Shown: piece after piece, positions 1 to 7,144 of the stretch
Position numbering within the stretch: position 1 is the first letter of the stretch
How the letters are laid out: the number at the start of each line of letters is the position of its first letter
Assembly: GCA_946478775.1 (NCBI GenBank)
Contig: CAMLDR010000032.1
Coordinates: 1-28,798, forward strand
Source of the DNA: an uncultured Flavobacteriales bacterium
GTDB taxonomy: Bacteria; Bacteroidota; Bacteroidia; Flavobacteriales; Crocinitomicaceae
Direction: 5' to 3'
Length of the DNA: 28,798 bases
The notes under the pieces: generated by a model
Told to the model about the DNA's origin: nothing
The model's input: the letters and a program-made list of their open reading frames with translations, nothing else
Databases searched by the model: none
Position numbers and translations under genes: made by a program

Positions 1-1818
1 TTCGCGTAAAAGAATAATGGGTTTTTCAACTTTTGTGGTAATGCCTGACAAGTCAAAACGTTGAATTCCCCGGGAGTGCGTGATCCAGAGTTCATTCCGG
101 AAAAGAGCAAAATCGATTATTTTGTTGGCGGTTAATCCGGTCGATTTATTGAGGCAGTTTATGATTTCTCCTTTGAGGTTCAGAATCAACAGGCCGAATT
201 GGGTGTTGGCAAAGATTTGTTTTTCATGGATAATGAATTTAAAAATAGTTAGCCTGATACCGTTGTAGCGAGGATGTAATTGATTGACAAATTTTCCGTT
301 TTTGTAAATCAGCACCCCTTTTTTGAGACTCGCTACGTATACAAAACCATTGTTTTCCTCAATATCTAATGCATGAATAACCTGCCCATTGTTTTTTAAG
401 GAGACGAATGTTTTGGAATCGGAGGAGAATTTTAGTCCGGAAGCGGTTGATACATAGATGTTGTTTTGTTCTTTTTCAATGCTGTAAGAACGATCCGGCA
501 AATATTGTTCGCTGCGATCAAATGTTTTACTAATTGGATCATAAGTAGCAGAATAAACACCGGCATTCAAGGCCATAAAAATTTTGTTGGAACCCATGAA
601 TACCAAATCTTTCAAGGCCCCATAGTTTAAGATGCTTTTTTTCGTTTGATTGAAATGAACGGTTAAACATTTGGTGTCTTCAAAAACAAGCTGGTGTTCC
701 GGCCAATAGAAGATGCTTTCAACTCCTTTATTGGATGATGGTGAAATCGTCTGTACTTGCCCATTGTATTTTAAGATTCCACCATCCCGAGTTCCTAAAA
801 ACAATTCAGAATCAGTTCCCCTTACCAAACGCGTTATTTTATAATTGGAGAATTCAGGTTCAACATCAGAGATTCGAATATCCGGGATTACAATCACTCC
901 TTCATCAAAAGTAGCGAGTAGCATATTTCCTTCGTGATCCTGGTAAATGAACGAAATAAAGTGTTCCGGAAACAGTTTGTCGCAGGAGTGAATGCGCTTG
1001 AGTTGGGTGTTTAAAATAGATACTCCTGCGATATTGTCACTAACCCATAATTTATTGTCAATAGAGTAGAACCGAATCAACAAATTTTCATTTGCTAATT
1101 TGATGGTTGTTTTTTCAGCGCTTAAATGATGAATGTCGAACGTATAGATATCCTTTTTCAGATTGTCAACGGCGTAGGTTTTTGCTCCGAGCTTGACAAA
1201 GTGTAGCAGATAATCTGAATCGGAGTTGTCTTTTCCTTTTGAAATCGGAATTGTTCTAAATTGTCCGTTTTTATAAATGTAAACATTGGCGCTATTCGAC
1301 CAATGTTGGATAACAGATCCGTTTGCCAGTAGATGTGGAGGACCGAGTGACCTTCCATTAGTTAATTTGGGGGCATGAATCAATCGGTTATTTGAATTCA
1401 GAACATATACTTTCTTACTGGTCGAGATGTATAATTCATCCTGCTTATTAATCAGGATATGAATATCCATTCCTTTATCCGGAATAGTGAAAGCCAGCGT
1501 GCATTTCCCGTTTTTGATTTGAAAAACCTGTTGGCTCAAATTGCTGCAGTAAATGACCCCTTTACTATTGATGGCGAAATTGAATACGGAATTCGCTTTC
1601 ATCTGCGAGCATTCAATCTTTTCGAATCGGTATCCATCGTGTTTATAGATTCCCTGATCAGTTGCAAACCAATAATTGTGTTCCAGGTCCTGGATGATAT
1701 TGTAGATGTCAATTCCTTCAAACTGGCTTTGTCCGAACATGAAATAGGCGGGTTGCTGCGCAAATCCATGGATAGTGCAAAAGAATAGGGATAGAATCAA
1801 CTGAAGTCGCAGGAGCAT
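1..1818 (-). CDS. Two-component regulator propeller sensor protein, 5' part (partial)
   Basis: The frame is open from an ATG at 1818 to the left edge of the window (606 codons) without a stop, so the gene is cut off at its 3' end. The protein begins with a Sec signal peptide (MLLRLQLILSLFFCTIHGFA, then QQ). It continues with repeated propeller units of the Reg_prop type: an early unit reads NYWFATDQGIYKHDGY and a middle one YQDHEGNMLLATFDEG, both with the usual D-x-x-G/N...W-x-A-T...G pattern. In known Bacteroidota families such a periplasmic propeller is followed by a Y_Y_Y domain, one membrane helix and a histidine kinase (LytS-like or hybrid). The last visible residues (VEKPIILLRE) look like the entry to a Y_Y_Y domain. 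The kinase part is outside the window, so signalling function is inferred. It is transcribed away from the small secreted-protein gene at 1936. Start choice: the next in-frame Met lies past the signal peptide. Confidence 0.8.
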   Translation of the reverse strand, partial: MLLRLQLILSLFFCTIHGFAQQPAYFMFGQSQFEGIDIYNIIQDLEHNYWFATDQGIYKHDGYRFEKIECSQMKANSVFNFAINSKGVIYCSNLSQQVFQIKNGKCTLAFTIPDKGMDIHILINKQDELYISTSKKVYVLNSNNRLIHAPKLTNGRSLGPPHLLANGSVIQHWSNSANVYIYKNGQFRTIPISKGKDNSDSDYLLHFVKLGAKTYAVDNLKKDIYTFDIHHLSAEKTTIKLANENLLIRFYSIDNKLWVSDNIAGVSILNTQLKRIHSCDKLFPEHFISFIYQDHEGNMLLATFDEGVIVIPDIRISDVEPEFSNYKITRLVRGTDSELFLGTRDGGILKYNGQVQTISPSSNKGVESIFYWPEHQLVFEDTKCLTVHFNQTKKSILNYGALKDLVFMGSNKIFMALNAGVYSATYDPISKTFDRSEQYLPDRSYSIEKEQNNIYVSTASGLKFSSDSKTFVSLKNNGQVIHALDIEENNGFVYVASLKKGVLIYKNGKFVNQLHPRYNGIRLTIFKFIIHEKQIFANTQFGLLILNLKGEIINCLNKSTGLTANKIIDFALFRNELWITHSRGIQRFDLSGITTKVEKPIILLRE

Positions 1819-1822
1819 CTTC

Positions 1823-1830
1823 CAAATATA
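1823..1830 (-). promoter_or_regulatory. -7 promoter element (TATATTTG) of the propeller sensor gene
   Basis: Read on the minus strand this is TATATTTG, a full match to the Bacteroidota -7 consensus TAnnTTTG. The position 19 bases further upstream holds ATG rather than TTG, so the -33 element is weak. Only four bases separate the element from the ATG at 1818, so the mRNA would be leaderless or nearly so. Confidence 0.5.
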
Positions 1831-1899
1831 GAATAAAGATTCAAAAACGCATTGGAAATCAGGTATGGTGGAAGAGTTTCCCGATCAAGATACTTAAAC

Positions 1900-1930
1900 T
1901 TGCCACCGGTAAAACAAATCGGTATATTTA
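1900..1930 (+). promoter_or_regulatory. Bacteroidota-type promoter for the small secreted-protein gene
   Basis: TTG at 1900-1902, a 20-base spacer, then TATATTTA at 1923-1930 (7 of 8 to TAnnTTTG). The ATG at 1936 follows after five bases, implying a very short or absent leader. The position also excludes the longer frame that opens at 1852. Confidence 0.5.
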
Positions 1931-1935
1931 TTTCC

Positions 1936-2352
1936 ATGAAATGGTTAGCCTGTATTCTTTTTGCCCTTTGTCTGCAAAGTATTTATCTTCATTCCCTGCC
2001 TAAATCGGTAAGCCCGGAAGACAATAGTATCTATTTTAAGAAAGGTGTTTATAAAGCGTTTTTCAATAATCAGCTTGACCGGCTTCATGAAGTCCAGTTG
2101 GAGTATCCCGGAATTGTATTTGAACTTACTTTATATCAACTGGAATCTGAATCCCGTGATTTGTCAGCAAAACGCTATAAAACGCTTATTAAATCATTCC
2201 AGCAGGCAAGACTTGATATGAACCGAATTGTTTTCGATTCCAAGACTGTTTATGTGAAAAGTTTTAAAGGTGAAGGGACTCATTACCCGGAGGAATCTGT
2301 TTTAGATTCTGTTGGAGCAATTTTACAAGGAAAAGTACTTTCTCTCGACTAG
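1936..2352 (+). CDS. Small secreted protein, unknown function (138 aa)
   Basis: I do not recognise the family. The protein starts MKWLACILFALCLQSIYLHS, a clear Sec-type signal peptide with a hydrophobic core at about residues 3-17, so it is probably periplasmic or exported. The mature part (about 120 residues) is mixed charged and hydrophobic with no cysteine and no recognisable catalytic motif. The frame is open from 1852, but the ATG at 1936 is preferred. It places the signal peptide at the N-terminus, and a promoter-like element (1900-1930) lies inside the longer version. It is divergent from the sensor gene on the left and 105 bases upstream of metK on the same strand. A six-base weak hairpin (2353-2369) follows the stop codon. 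Coding status rests on the signal peptide and the uninterrupted frame; function is unknown. Confidence 0.65.
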   Translation: MKWLACILFALCLQSIYLHSLPKSVSPEDNSIYFKKGVYKAFFNNQLDRLHEVQLEYPGIVFELTLYQLESESRDLSAKRYKTLIKSFQQARLDMNRIVFDSKTVYVKSFKGEGTHYPEESVLDSVGAILQGKVLSLD

Positions 2353-2421
2353 TCTATTGATTTAATAGAATATTAACGGTTTGTTTTTTCAACATTCGCG
2401 AACCAATTTCTTTTTTTTCAC

Positions 2422-2429
2422 TAATTTCG
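2422..2429 (+). promoter_or_regulatory. Possible -7 element upstream of metK
   Basis: TAATTTCG matches TAnnTTTG at 7 of 8 positions and lies 28 bases before the metK ATG. No TTG was found at the expected distance, so this is a weak call. The space between it and the ATG is too short for a SAM riboswitch. Confidence 0.3.
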
Positions 2430-2457
2430 CACCCAATAAATTTTATACTCAAGGACT

Positions 2458-3738
2458 ATGTCATACTTGTTTACCTCAGAATCAGTTTCTGAAGGACACC
2501 CGGATAAAGTAGCGGATCAAATTTCAGATGCGCTAATTGATAACTTTATGGCTTTCGACCCCACATCGAAGGTCGCTTGCGAAACGTTAGTAACAACAGG
2601 TCAGGTGGTCTTGGCCGGAGAGGTAAAAACAAATACTTACCTGGACGTTCAGGCGATTGCACGTGATGTGATCCGTAAGATCGGTTACACGAAGTCTGAG
2701 TATATGTTCGAAGCGAACTCTTGTGGAATTCTTTCTGCAATCCACGATCAGTCTTCGGATATCAACCAGGGAGTTGACCGTAAGGTTTCCAATGATGACT
2801 TCGAAGCGAAAGCAGAAGCTCAGGGAGCCGGTGACCAGGGAATGATGTTCGGTTACGCAACGAAAGAAACCGACAATTATATGCCGTTGGCTTTGGATTT
2901 GGCACACAATATCCTACAGGAATTGTCTAAAATCCGCAATAACGAATCTCATATCATCGGGTATTTGCGCCCGGATGCAAAATCACAGGTTACGATTGAG
3001 TATTCTGACGACAATGTTCCTCAACGTATTGATTCGATCGTTGTTTCTACACAGCACGATGATTTCGGAGCAGAAGCAGAGATGTTGAAAAAGATCAAAG
3101 AAGATATCATCAGCATCGTTATTCCTCGTGTAAAAGCGAAATTGAAGCCGGAATTGCAAGCTTTATTCAACGATCAGATCACTTACCATATCAACCCAAC
3201 AGGAAAATTCGTTATCGGAGGTCCTCACGGAGATACGGGTTTGACAGGTCGTAAGATCATTGTAGATACATACGGTGGAAAAGGTGCTCACGGTGGTGGG
3301 GCATTCTCCGGGAAAGATCCTTCAAAAGTAGACCGCTCGGCTGCATACGCAACTCGTCATATTGCTAAGAATTTAGTAGCTGCAGGTTTGTGTGATGAGG
3401 TTTTGGTACAGGTTTCATATGCAATTGGTGTTGCTAAACCTTGTGGTTTGTTCATCAATACTTACGGAACTTCGAAAGCAAACATGACAGACGGAGAAAT
3501 TGCTAAGAAATGTGCTGAGATCTTCGATTTACGTCCTTATGCAATCGAACAACGTTTGAAATTGAGAAACCCGATCTATTCTGAAACTGCTGCTTACGGA
3601 CACATGGGACGTAAGAATGAAGTGGTGAAGAAGACATTTACTGCTCCTGACGGAACGCAAGTAGTGAAAGAAGTAGAATTGTTCACGTGGGAAAAATTGG
3701 ATTTCGTAGATAAAGTAAAAGCAGCTTTCTCTTTGTAA
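2458..3738 (+). CDS. metK: S-adenosylmethionine synthetase (methionine adenosyltransferase)
   Basis: The enzyme makes S-adenosylmethionine, phosphate and diphosphate from methionine and ATP in the cytoplasm; SAM is the main methyl donor. The family signatures are plain: GHPDK at residues 13-17 near the N-terminus, GAGDQG at 123-128 (first PROSITE-type motif) and GGGAFSGKD at 279-287 (the glycine-rich second motif with the phosphate-binding lysine). Length is 426 aa, slightly above the approximately 384 aa of E. coli MetK. The N-terminus [20 protein letters not shown] aligns with family starts, so the ATG at 2458 is secure. It appears monocistronic: the upstream gene is separated by 105 bases and a strong hairpin terminator follows 20 bases after the stop. 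Confidence 0.98.
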   Translation: MSYLFTSESVSEGHPDKVADQISDALIDNFMAFDPTSKVACETLVTTGQVVLAGEVKTNTYLDVQAIARDVIRKIGYTKSEYMFEANSCGILSAIHDQSSDINQGVDRKVSNDDFEAKAEAQGAGDQGMMFGYATKETDNYMPLALDLAHNILQELSKIRNNESHIIGYLRPDAKSQVTIEYSDDNVPQRIDSIVVSTQHDDFGAEAEMLKKIKEDIISIVIPRVKAKLKPELQALFNDQITYHINPTGKFVIGGPHGDTGLTGRKIIVDTYGGKGAHGGGAFSGKDPSKVDRSAAYATRHIAKNLVAAGLCDEVLVQVSYAIGVAKPCGLFINTYGTSKANMTDGEIAKKCAEIFDLRPYAIEQRLKLRNPIYSETAAYGHMGRKNEVVKKTFTAPDGTQVVKEVELFTWEKLDFVDKVKAAFSL

Positions 3739-3757
3739 GAAAGAGCCATTAAGATAA

Positions 3758-3808
3758 TAACAACCCCGAAGCAGATGATTCTCATCGCTTCGGGGTTGTT
3801 ACTTTTTG
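3758..3808 (+). terminator. Rho-independent terminator of metK
   Basis: A perfect 15-bp stem (3758-3772 with 3787-3801) encloses a 14-base segment that can itself pair (GATGA with TCATC around a three-base loop, one base bulged). The stem is followed by a T-run (CTTTTT). It starts 20 bases after the metK stop codon. Confidence 0.9.
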
Positions 3809-3882
3809 GACCATTTGTATTCTAATAGGGAACAAAGTCATTTGAGTTGGTTGAATGACGAGTAGTATTTGGAAGTTTGGTG

Positions 3883-3915
3883 AAATCACATCTGTTGTGG
3901 CGGGTGTGATTTTTT
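3883..3915 (+). terminator. Second terminator-like hairpin, no assigned gene
   Basis: AAATCACATC (3883-3892) pairs with GGTGTGATTT (3903-3912) as a 10-bp stem including one G-T pair, with a 10-base loop and then a run of six T's (3910-3915). It lies about 75 bases beyond the metK terminator. No open reading frame sits between the two, so it either backs up the metK terminator or ends a short untranslated RNA. Confidence 0.5.
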
Positions 3916-3942
3916 GTATGAATAGGACATTAAATAATTTTA
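3914..3942 (+). promoter_or_regulatory. Promoter candidate for the KilA-N gene
   Basis: TTG at 3914-3916, an 18-base spacer and TAATTTTA at 3935-3942 (7 of 8 to TAnnTTTG), 27 bases before the ATG at 3970. The -33 TTG overlaps the T-run of the preceding hairpin. Confidence 0.45.
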
Positions 3943-3969
3943 CTTAAATTGGATAAGTAAACATTTTAA

Positions 3970-4776
3970 ATGGCTAAGATTAATATAAAAGACACCAGTG
4001 TAGCAATAATAGTAATCGATGATTCGGATTTTATATCACTTACTGATATTGCAAAATATAAGACGGATGATGCTAATGCTGTTATAGCCAATTGGTTGCG
4101 AAACCGGAATACTATTGAGTATTTGGGAATTTGGGAGTCATTGTATAATAGTGAGTTTAAACCCCTCGAATTCGAGGGGTTTAAAAACCAAGCCGGATTG
4201 AATGCGTTTACTCTTTCACCTCTTAAATGGATTAACACAACGAATGCTAAGGGGATGATAGTTAAATCCGGAAGATATGGAGGAACTTTTGCTCACAAGG
4301 ATATTGCTTTTAAGTTTGCTAGTTGGATATCGGTGGAATTCGAACTGTATATGGTTAAAGAATTTCAGCGACTCAAAGAAGAAGAGCAAAAACAATTAGG
4401 ATGGACTGCCAAACGCGAACTAGCAAAAATCAATTACCATATTCATACTGATGCTATCAAGCGCAATTTAATACCACAGGAGCTTTCAGCTGCGCAAACC
4501 TTAGTTATTTATGCAAATGAGGCAGACGTGCTTAATGTAGCTCTTTTTGGAATGACGGCTAAGCAGTGGCGCGAAGCCAATCCAGATTTGAAAGGAAACT
4601 TAAGGGACTATGCTGGTATTAATGAACTCATTTGTCTTGCTAATATGGAAAATCTCAATGCTGTTTTCATCAGTGAAAAACTCCCGCAAAAAGACAGATT
4701 GATCAAATTGAACCAAATAGCAATTCAACAGATACTTGTTTTACAGGAAATTGAAAATAAAAAGATATTAAAGTGA
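3970..4776 (+). CDS. KilA-N domain-containing protein
   Basis: A 268-aa protein with an N-terminal KilA-N domain (about residues 15-135), a DNA-binding fold found in phage and in scattered bacterial genes. Recognisable stretches are ISLTDIAKYKTDD near residue 22, the LEFEGFKNQAGLNAFTLSP region at 66-84, and SGRYGGTFAHKDIAFKFASW at 100-119, which is the hallmark segment of bacterial KilA-N proteins. The C-terminal half (about 140-268) is charged and helical with no motif I can assign, but resembles the usual tail of this family. The gene is visibly more AT-rich than metK or the helicase. It stands alone with no phage structural or integrase genes nearby, which suggests a horizontally acquired single gene. 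It is convergent with the helicase gene, only 13 bases apart. Its biological role is unknown. It carries a perfect 30-bp palindrome at residues 63-72. Confidence 0.85.
   Translation: MAKINIKDTSVAIIVIDDSDFISLTDIAKYKTDDANAVIANWLRNRNTIEYLGIWESLYNSEFKPLEFEGFKNQAGLNAFTLSPLKWINTTNAKGMIVKSGRYGGTFAHKDIAFKFASWISVEFELYMVKEFQRLKEEEQKQLGWTAKRELAKINYHIHTDAIKRNLIPQELSAAQTLVIYANEADVLNVALFGMTAKQWREANPDLKGNLRDYAGINELICLANMENLNAVFISEKLPQKDRLIKLNQIAIQQILVLQEIENKKILK
4156..4185. repeat. Perfect 30-bp palindrome inside the KilA-N gene
   Basis: TTTAAACCCCTCGAA is followed directly by its exact reverse complement, with no spacer and an EcoRI site at the centre. It encodes FKPLEFEGFK (residues 63-72) in frame. It could form a cruciform or a strong mRNA hairpin, or be a protein-binding operator. 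Confidence 0.9.
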
Positions 4777-4789
4777 AGAAAATACTGAA

Positions 4790-7093
4790 TCACAACATCT
4801 TCGAAGCCTGGACCCATTTCAATTCGGCATAGCTTACCTTGTCTCCCAACTCTTCTTTCAATACTCCAAGTGTTTTTCCTTCGGCATCTTCCAGGTAAGA
4901 CTCGATCTCGCTGATGCGTTTCAGATCCAGAATGGCAGTAATGTCGATTTTCTCCTGCTGGATCAGTCTGGCAAAATGTCCTTCAATGGTGGATACTCCC
5001 AACTGGCGTTCTGCAGCGATTTCTTCCAGTGTTTTTCCTTCTTCGAATAGTTCTAAAGTGATCTCATAGGTGTTTTTCTTAACGATCTTTTCCTCTTTGA
5101 TCTTCTTGGGTTTCACCAGTTCCATCACATCCGTAAAGTCTTCTTCCATCATTTCGTCCATCATGGAACGGTTTGCACGCATTTCCTGCTGAATGCTGTG
5201 GCTTTTAGCGATGACGTAATTCGTGATCTCAACAGATCTTACCGTTTCTTTCGTAAATGGTTTTTGGTTCAGGATTGCTTCCATCAGCAAACGGCCCTTC
5301 ATCAACCGGTGAACAACAGCAACTACTTCCTGCTCCAGTTCTTCCAGTTCATCCAAATAACTTTTCGTTTTCTTGATCTTAGCCAATTCATACCGTCGTT
5401 TCATGATCGAATAAACCTGAGCATCCAACGGTTTGTAGAAATACTGGTAGGCAGCCTGCACGCGTTCGTGAATGAATTCCCATTCCGGCTTCTCTTTCGA
5501 AAAAAGATTGGCCAGCTGGTTCTGGAACTTTCGAGCAGCATCAAAAGTGGATTGAATGGTTTGAAGCTGATTTGCTACCCAGGATTTATCTTTTCCTTTT
5601 TCCGTTTTAGGTCCCTGGCTTTTAAATCCCAGTTCAAAGGTTGCCCATTTAGCCGTGTAATCATACCAATCAAAGGCCTGAACCAGGCTGGTATAAACAA
5701 ATCGGGCGGTTTCCTGGTCCAGGAATAATTTCATGCGTTCTTCCGGGGCTTTGTTGGAAGCGTAGGAAACAACGGATTGGTCATTTACCAAACCGTTCAT
5801 GGAAAGCGGTTTTAACAGCACCAACCCTTCCAGGCTTCTAAGCCGGGATAAGGCAACGTAGGCCTGACCCGGAGCAAAAACCTGTGAAACATCCAAAACA
5901 GCTTTGTCAAAAGTTAAGCCCTGGCTTTTGTGAATGGTGATGGCCCAGGCGAGTTTGATCGGGTAATGAACAAAGGTCCCGAGGATCTCTTCCTCGATTG
6001 CACCTGTTTGCTCGTTCAGTGTGTATTTGATATTGTTCCACTCGTATTTTTCAACCGTAATACTTCGTTTTTCATCTTTGAAGTAAACACGGATCTCGTC
6101 AGCGGTTAGGGACTCAATGATACCCATTTTACCGTTGTAGAAGTTTTTTTCGAACGAAATATCATTCTTAATGAACATGATTTGTGCACCTACTTTCAAT
6201 TCTGTTTCTTTTTCCAGTGGATAAAGATGAGGCGGGAAATCGTTTTTGATCTCTGCAGAATAGGTGACGGATTTTTCGTTCAGGGAATTCAGTGCAGTGG
6301 CATTCATCTGGTCCGCTTTCGAATTGTGGGTGGTCAATGTAATGTAACCTTCTTCTTTGGTAGAATCGAAATGCGGATTCACGTATTTTTCCAATAAGCG
6401 CTGATCGTCGATCGTGACCTGGTTGTTTCGCAGGTTGTTCAATAAATCAATGAAAAGCTGATCGTCCTGTCTGAAAATCTTATCCAGTTCAATGTAAACG
6501 GGCGCCTGTTCCTGAAGTACACGCGCATTGAAGAAGAAAATCCCGTGATAGTATTTTTGCAGTACGCTCCATTCTTCCGGTTTAATGACCGGCGGAAGCT
6601 GCAGCAGATCTCCGATAAACAAGACCTGAAGTCCTCCGAACGGATTGTTGTTCTTACGCACATTTCTCAAAGTCCAGTCAATGGCATCCAGTAGATCGGC
6701 ACGCAGCATGGAAACTTCATCAATGATCAGCAGTTCCACATTCCGGATGAGGTTTTGGCGGGTTTTATTGAAATGAAAATGGCGTTTTAGTGTTTCTTTC
6801 GATTCGAATTTGGTATTTCCCTGCACCAGTCCATCGGAAATAAAATCGGGAATAAATGAACTGAATGGGAGCTGGAAAAAGGAATGGATCGTTACTCCAC
6901 CGGCATTCAAAGCTGCAATCCCGGTTGGCGCTACGATGACCGTATTTTTGTGGGTAGTTTCTACAATTTTGCGTAAAAGCGTGGTTTTACCTGTCCCTGC
7001 TTTTCCCGTGAGGAAAACCGGACTGTTGGTTTGATTGATAAATCGTTCTGTAAATTCAGCAGGATTGCTGATGGGTTCTGTGTTGTTTTTCAT
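4790..7093 (-). CDS. Pif1-like SF1B DNA helicase with C-terminal HTH_40-type domain
   Basis: A 767-aa ATP-dependent helicase of the Pif1/RecD-like superfamily 1B (5'-3' polarity in known members). Motif I (Walker A) is GKAGTGKT at residues 30-37; motif II is IIDEVSML at 123-130 with the DE pair at 125-126; motif III is GDLLQLPPV at 161-169. The C-terminal UvrD_C_2-type segment has WAITIHKSQGLTF (383-395) and AYVALSRLRS (411-420). The last 100 or so residues (about 660-767) form a helix-turn-helix region (TLEEIAAERQLGVSTIEGHF) like the HTH_40 domain at the end of Bacteroidota RecQ proteins. It probably resolves replication obstacles or secondary structures in the cytoplasm, as inferred from the family. 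ATG at 7093 follows a consensus promoter at 7111-7140, so it is transcribed independently of the three paralogues upstream. Confidence 0.9.
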   Translation of the reverse strand: MKNNTEPISNPAEFTERFINQTNSPVFLTGKAGTGKTTLLRKIVETTHKNTVIVAPTGIAALNAGGVTIHSFFQLPFSSFIPDFISDGLVQGNTKFESKETLKRHFHFNKTRQNLIRNVELLIIDEVSMLRADLLDAIDWTLRNVRKNNNPFGGLQVLFIGDLLQLPPVIKPEEWSVLQKYYHGIFFFNARVLQEQAPVYIELDKIFRQDDQLFIDLLNNLRNNQVTIDDQRLLEKYVNPHFDSTKEEGYITLTTHNSKADQMNATALNSLNEKSVTYSAEIKNDFPPHLYPLEKETELKVGAQIMFIKNDISFEKNFYNGKMGIIESLTADEIRVYFKDEKRSITVEKYEWNNIKYTLNEQTGAIEEEILGTFVHYPIKLAWAITIHKSQGLTFDKAVLDVSQVFAPGQAYVALSRLRSLEGLVLLKPLSMNGLVNDQSVVSYASNKAPEERMKLFLDQETARFVYTSLVQAFDWYDYTAKWATFELGFKSQGPKTEKGKDKSWVANQLQTIQSTFDAARKFQNQLANLFSKEKPEWEFIHERVQAAYQYFYKPLDAQVYSIMKRRYELAKIKKTKSYLDELEELEQEVVAVVHRLMKGRLLMEAILNQKPFTKETVRSVEITNYVIAKSHSIQQEMRANRSMMDEMMEEDFTDVMELVKPKKIKEEKIVKKNTYEITLELFEEGKTLEEIAAERQLGVSTIEGHFARLIQQEKIDITAILDLKRISEIESYLEDAEGKTLGVLKEELGDKVSYAELKWVQASKML

Positions 7094-7110
7094 TCTTACC
7101 TGAAGATACG

Positions 7111-7140
7111 CAAAAATACTTTCTTTTCAAACGAAATCAA
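7111..7140 (-). promoter_or_regulatory. Consensus Bacteroidota promoter of the helicase gene
   Basis: On the minus strand: TTG (7140-7138), exactly 19 bases, then TATTTTTG (7118-7111), a full match to TTG-N19-TAnnTTTG. It sits wholly in the 51-base gap between the helicase start (7093) and the stop of the upstream gene (7145). Confidence 0.75.
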
Positions 7141-7144
7141 ATCT

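Noticed and set aside
2353..2457. Possible SAM riboswitch in front of metK
   Set aside because: The likely leader is under 30 bases and has no fitting structure; only a weak six-base hairpin belonging to the upstream gene's end is present.
2587..2907. Open frame of 106 codons on the strand opposite metK
   Set aside because: It is a shadow of the highly conserved metK frame and has no ribosome-binding site or family resemblance.
3970..4776. KilA-N gene as part of a prophage
   Set aside because: The neighbours are metK and a housekeeping-type helicase; no integrase, capsid, attachment site or lysis gene is visible.
5198..5728. 176-codon open frame opposite the Pif1-like helicase
   Set aside because: It is antisense to a conserved gene, phenylalanine-rich and without a signal or known domain.
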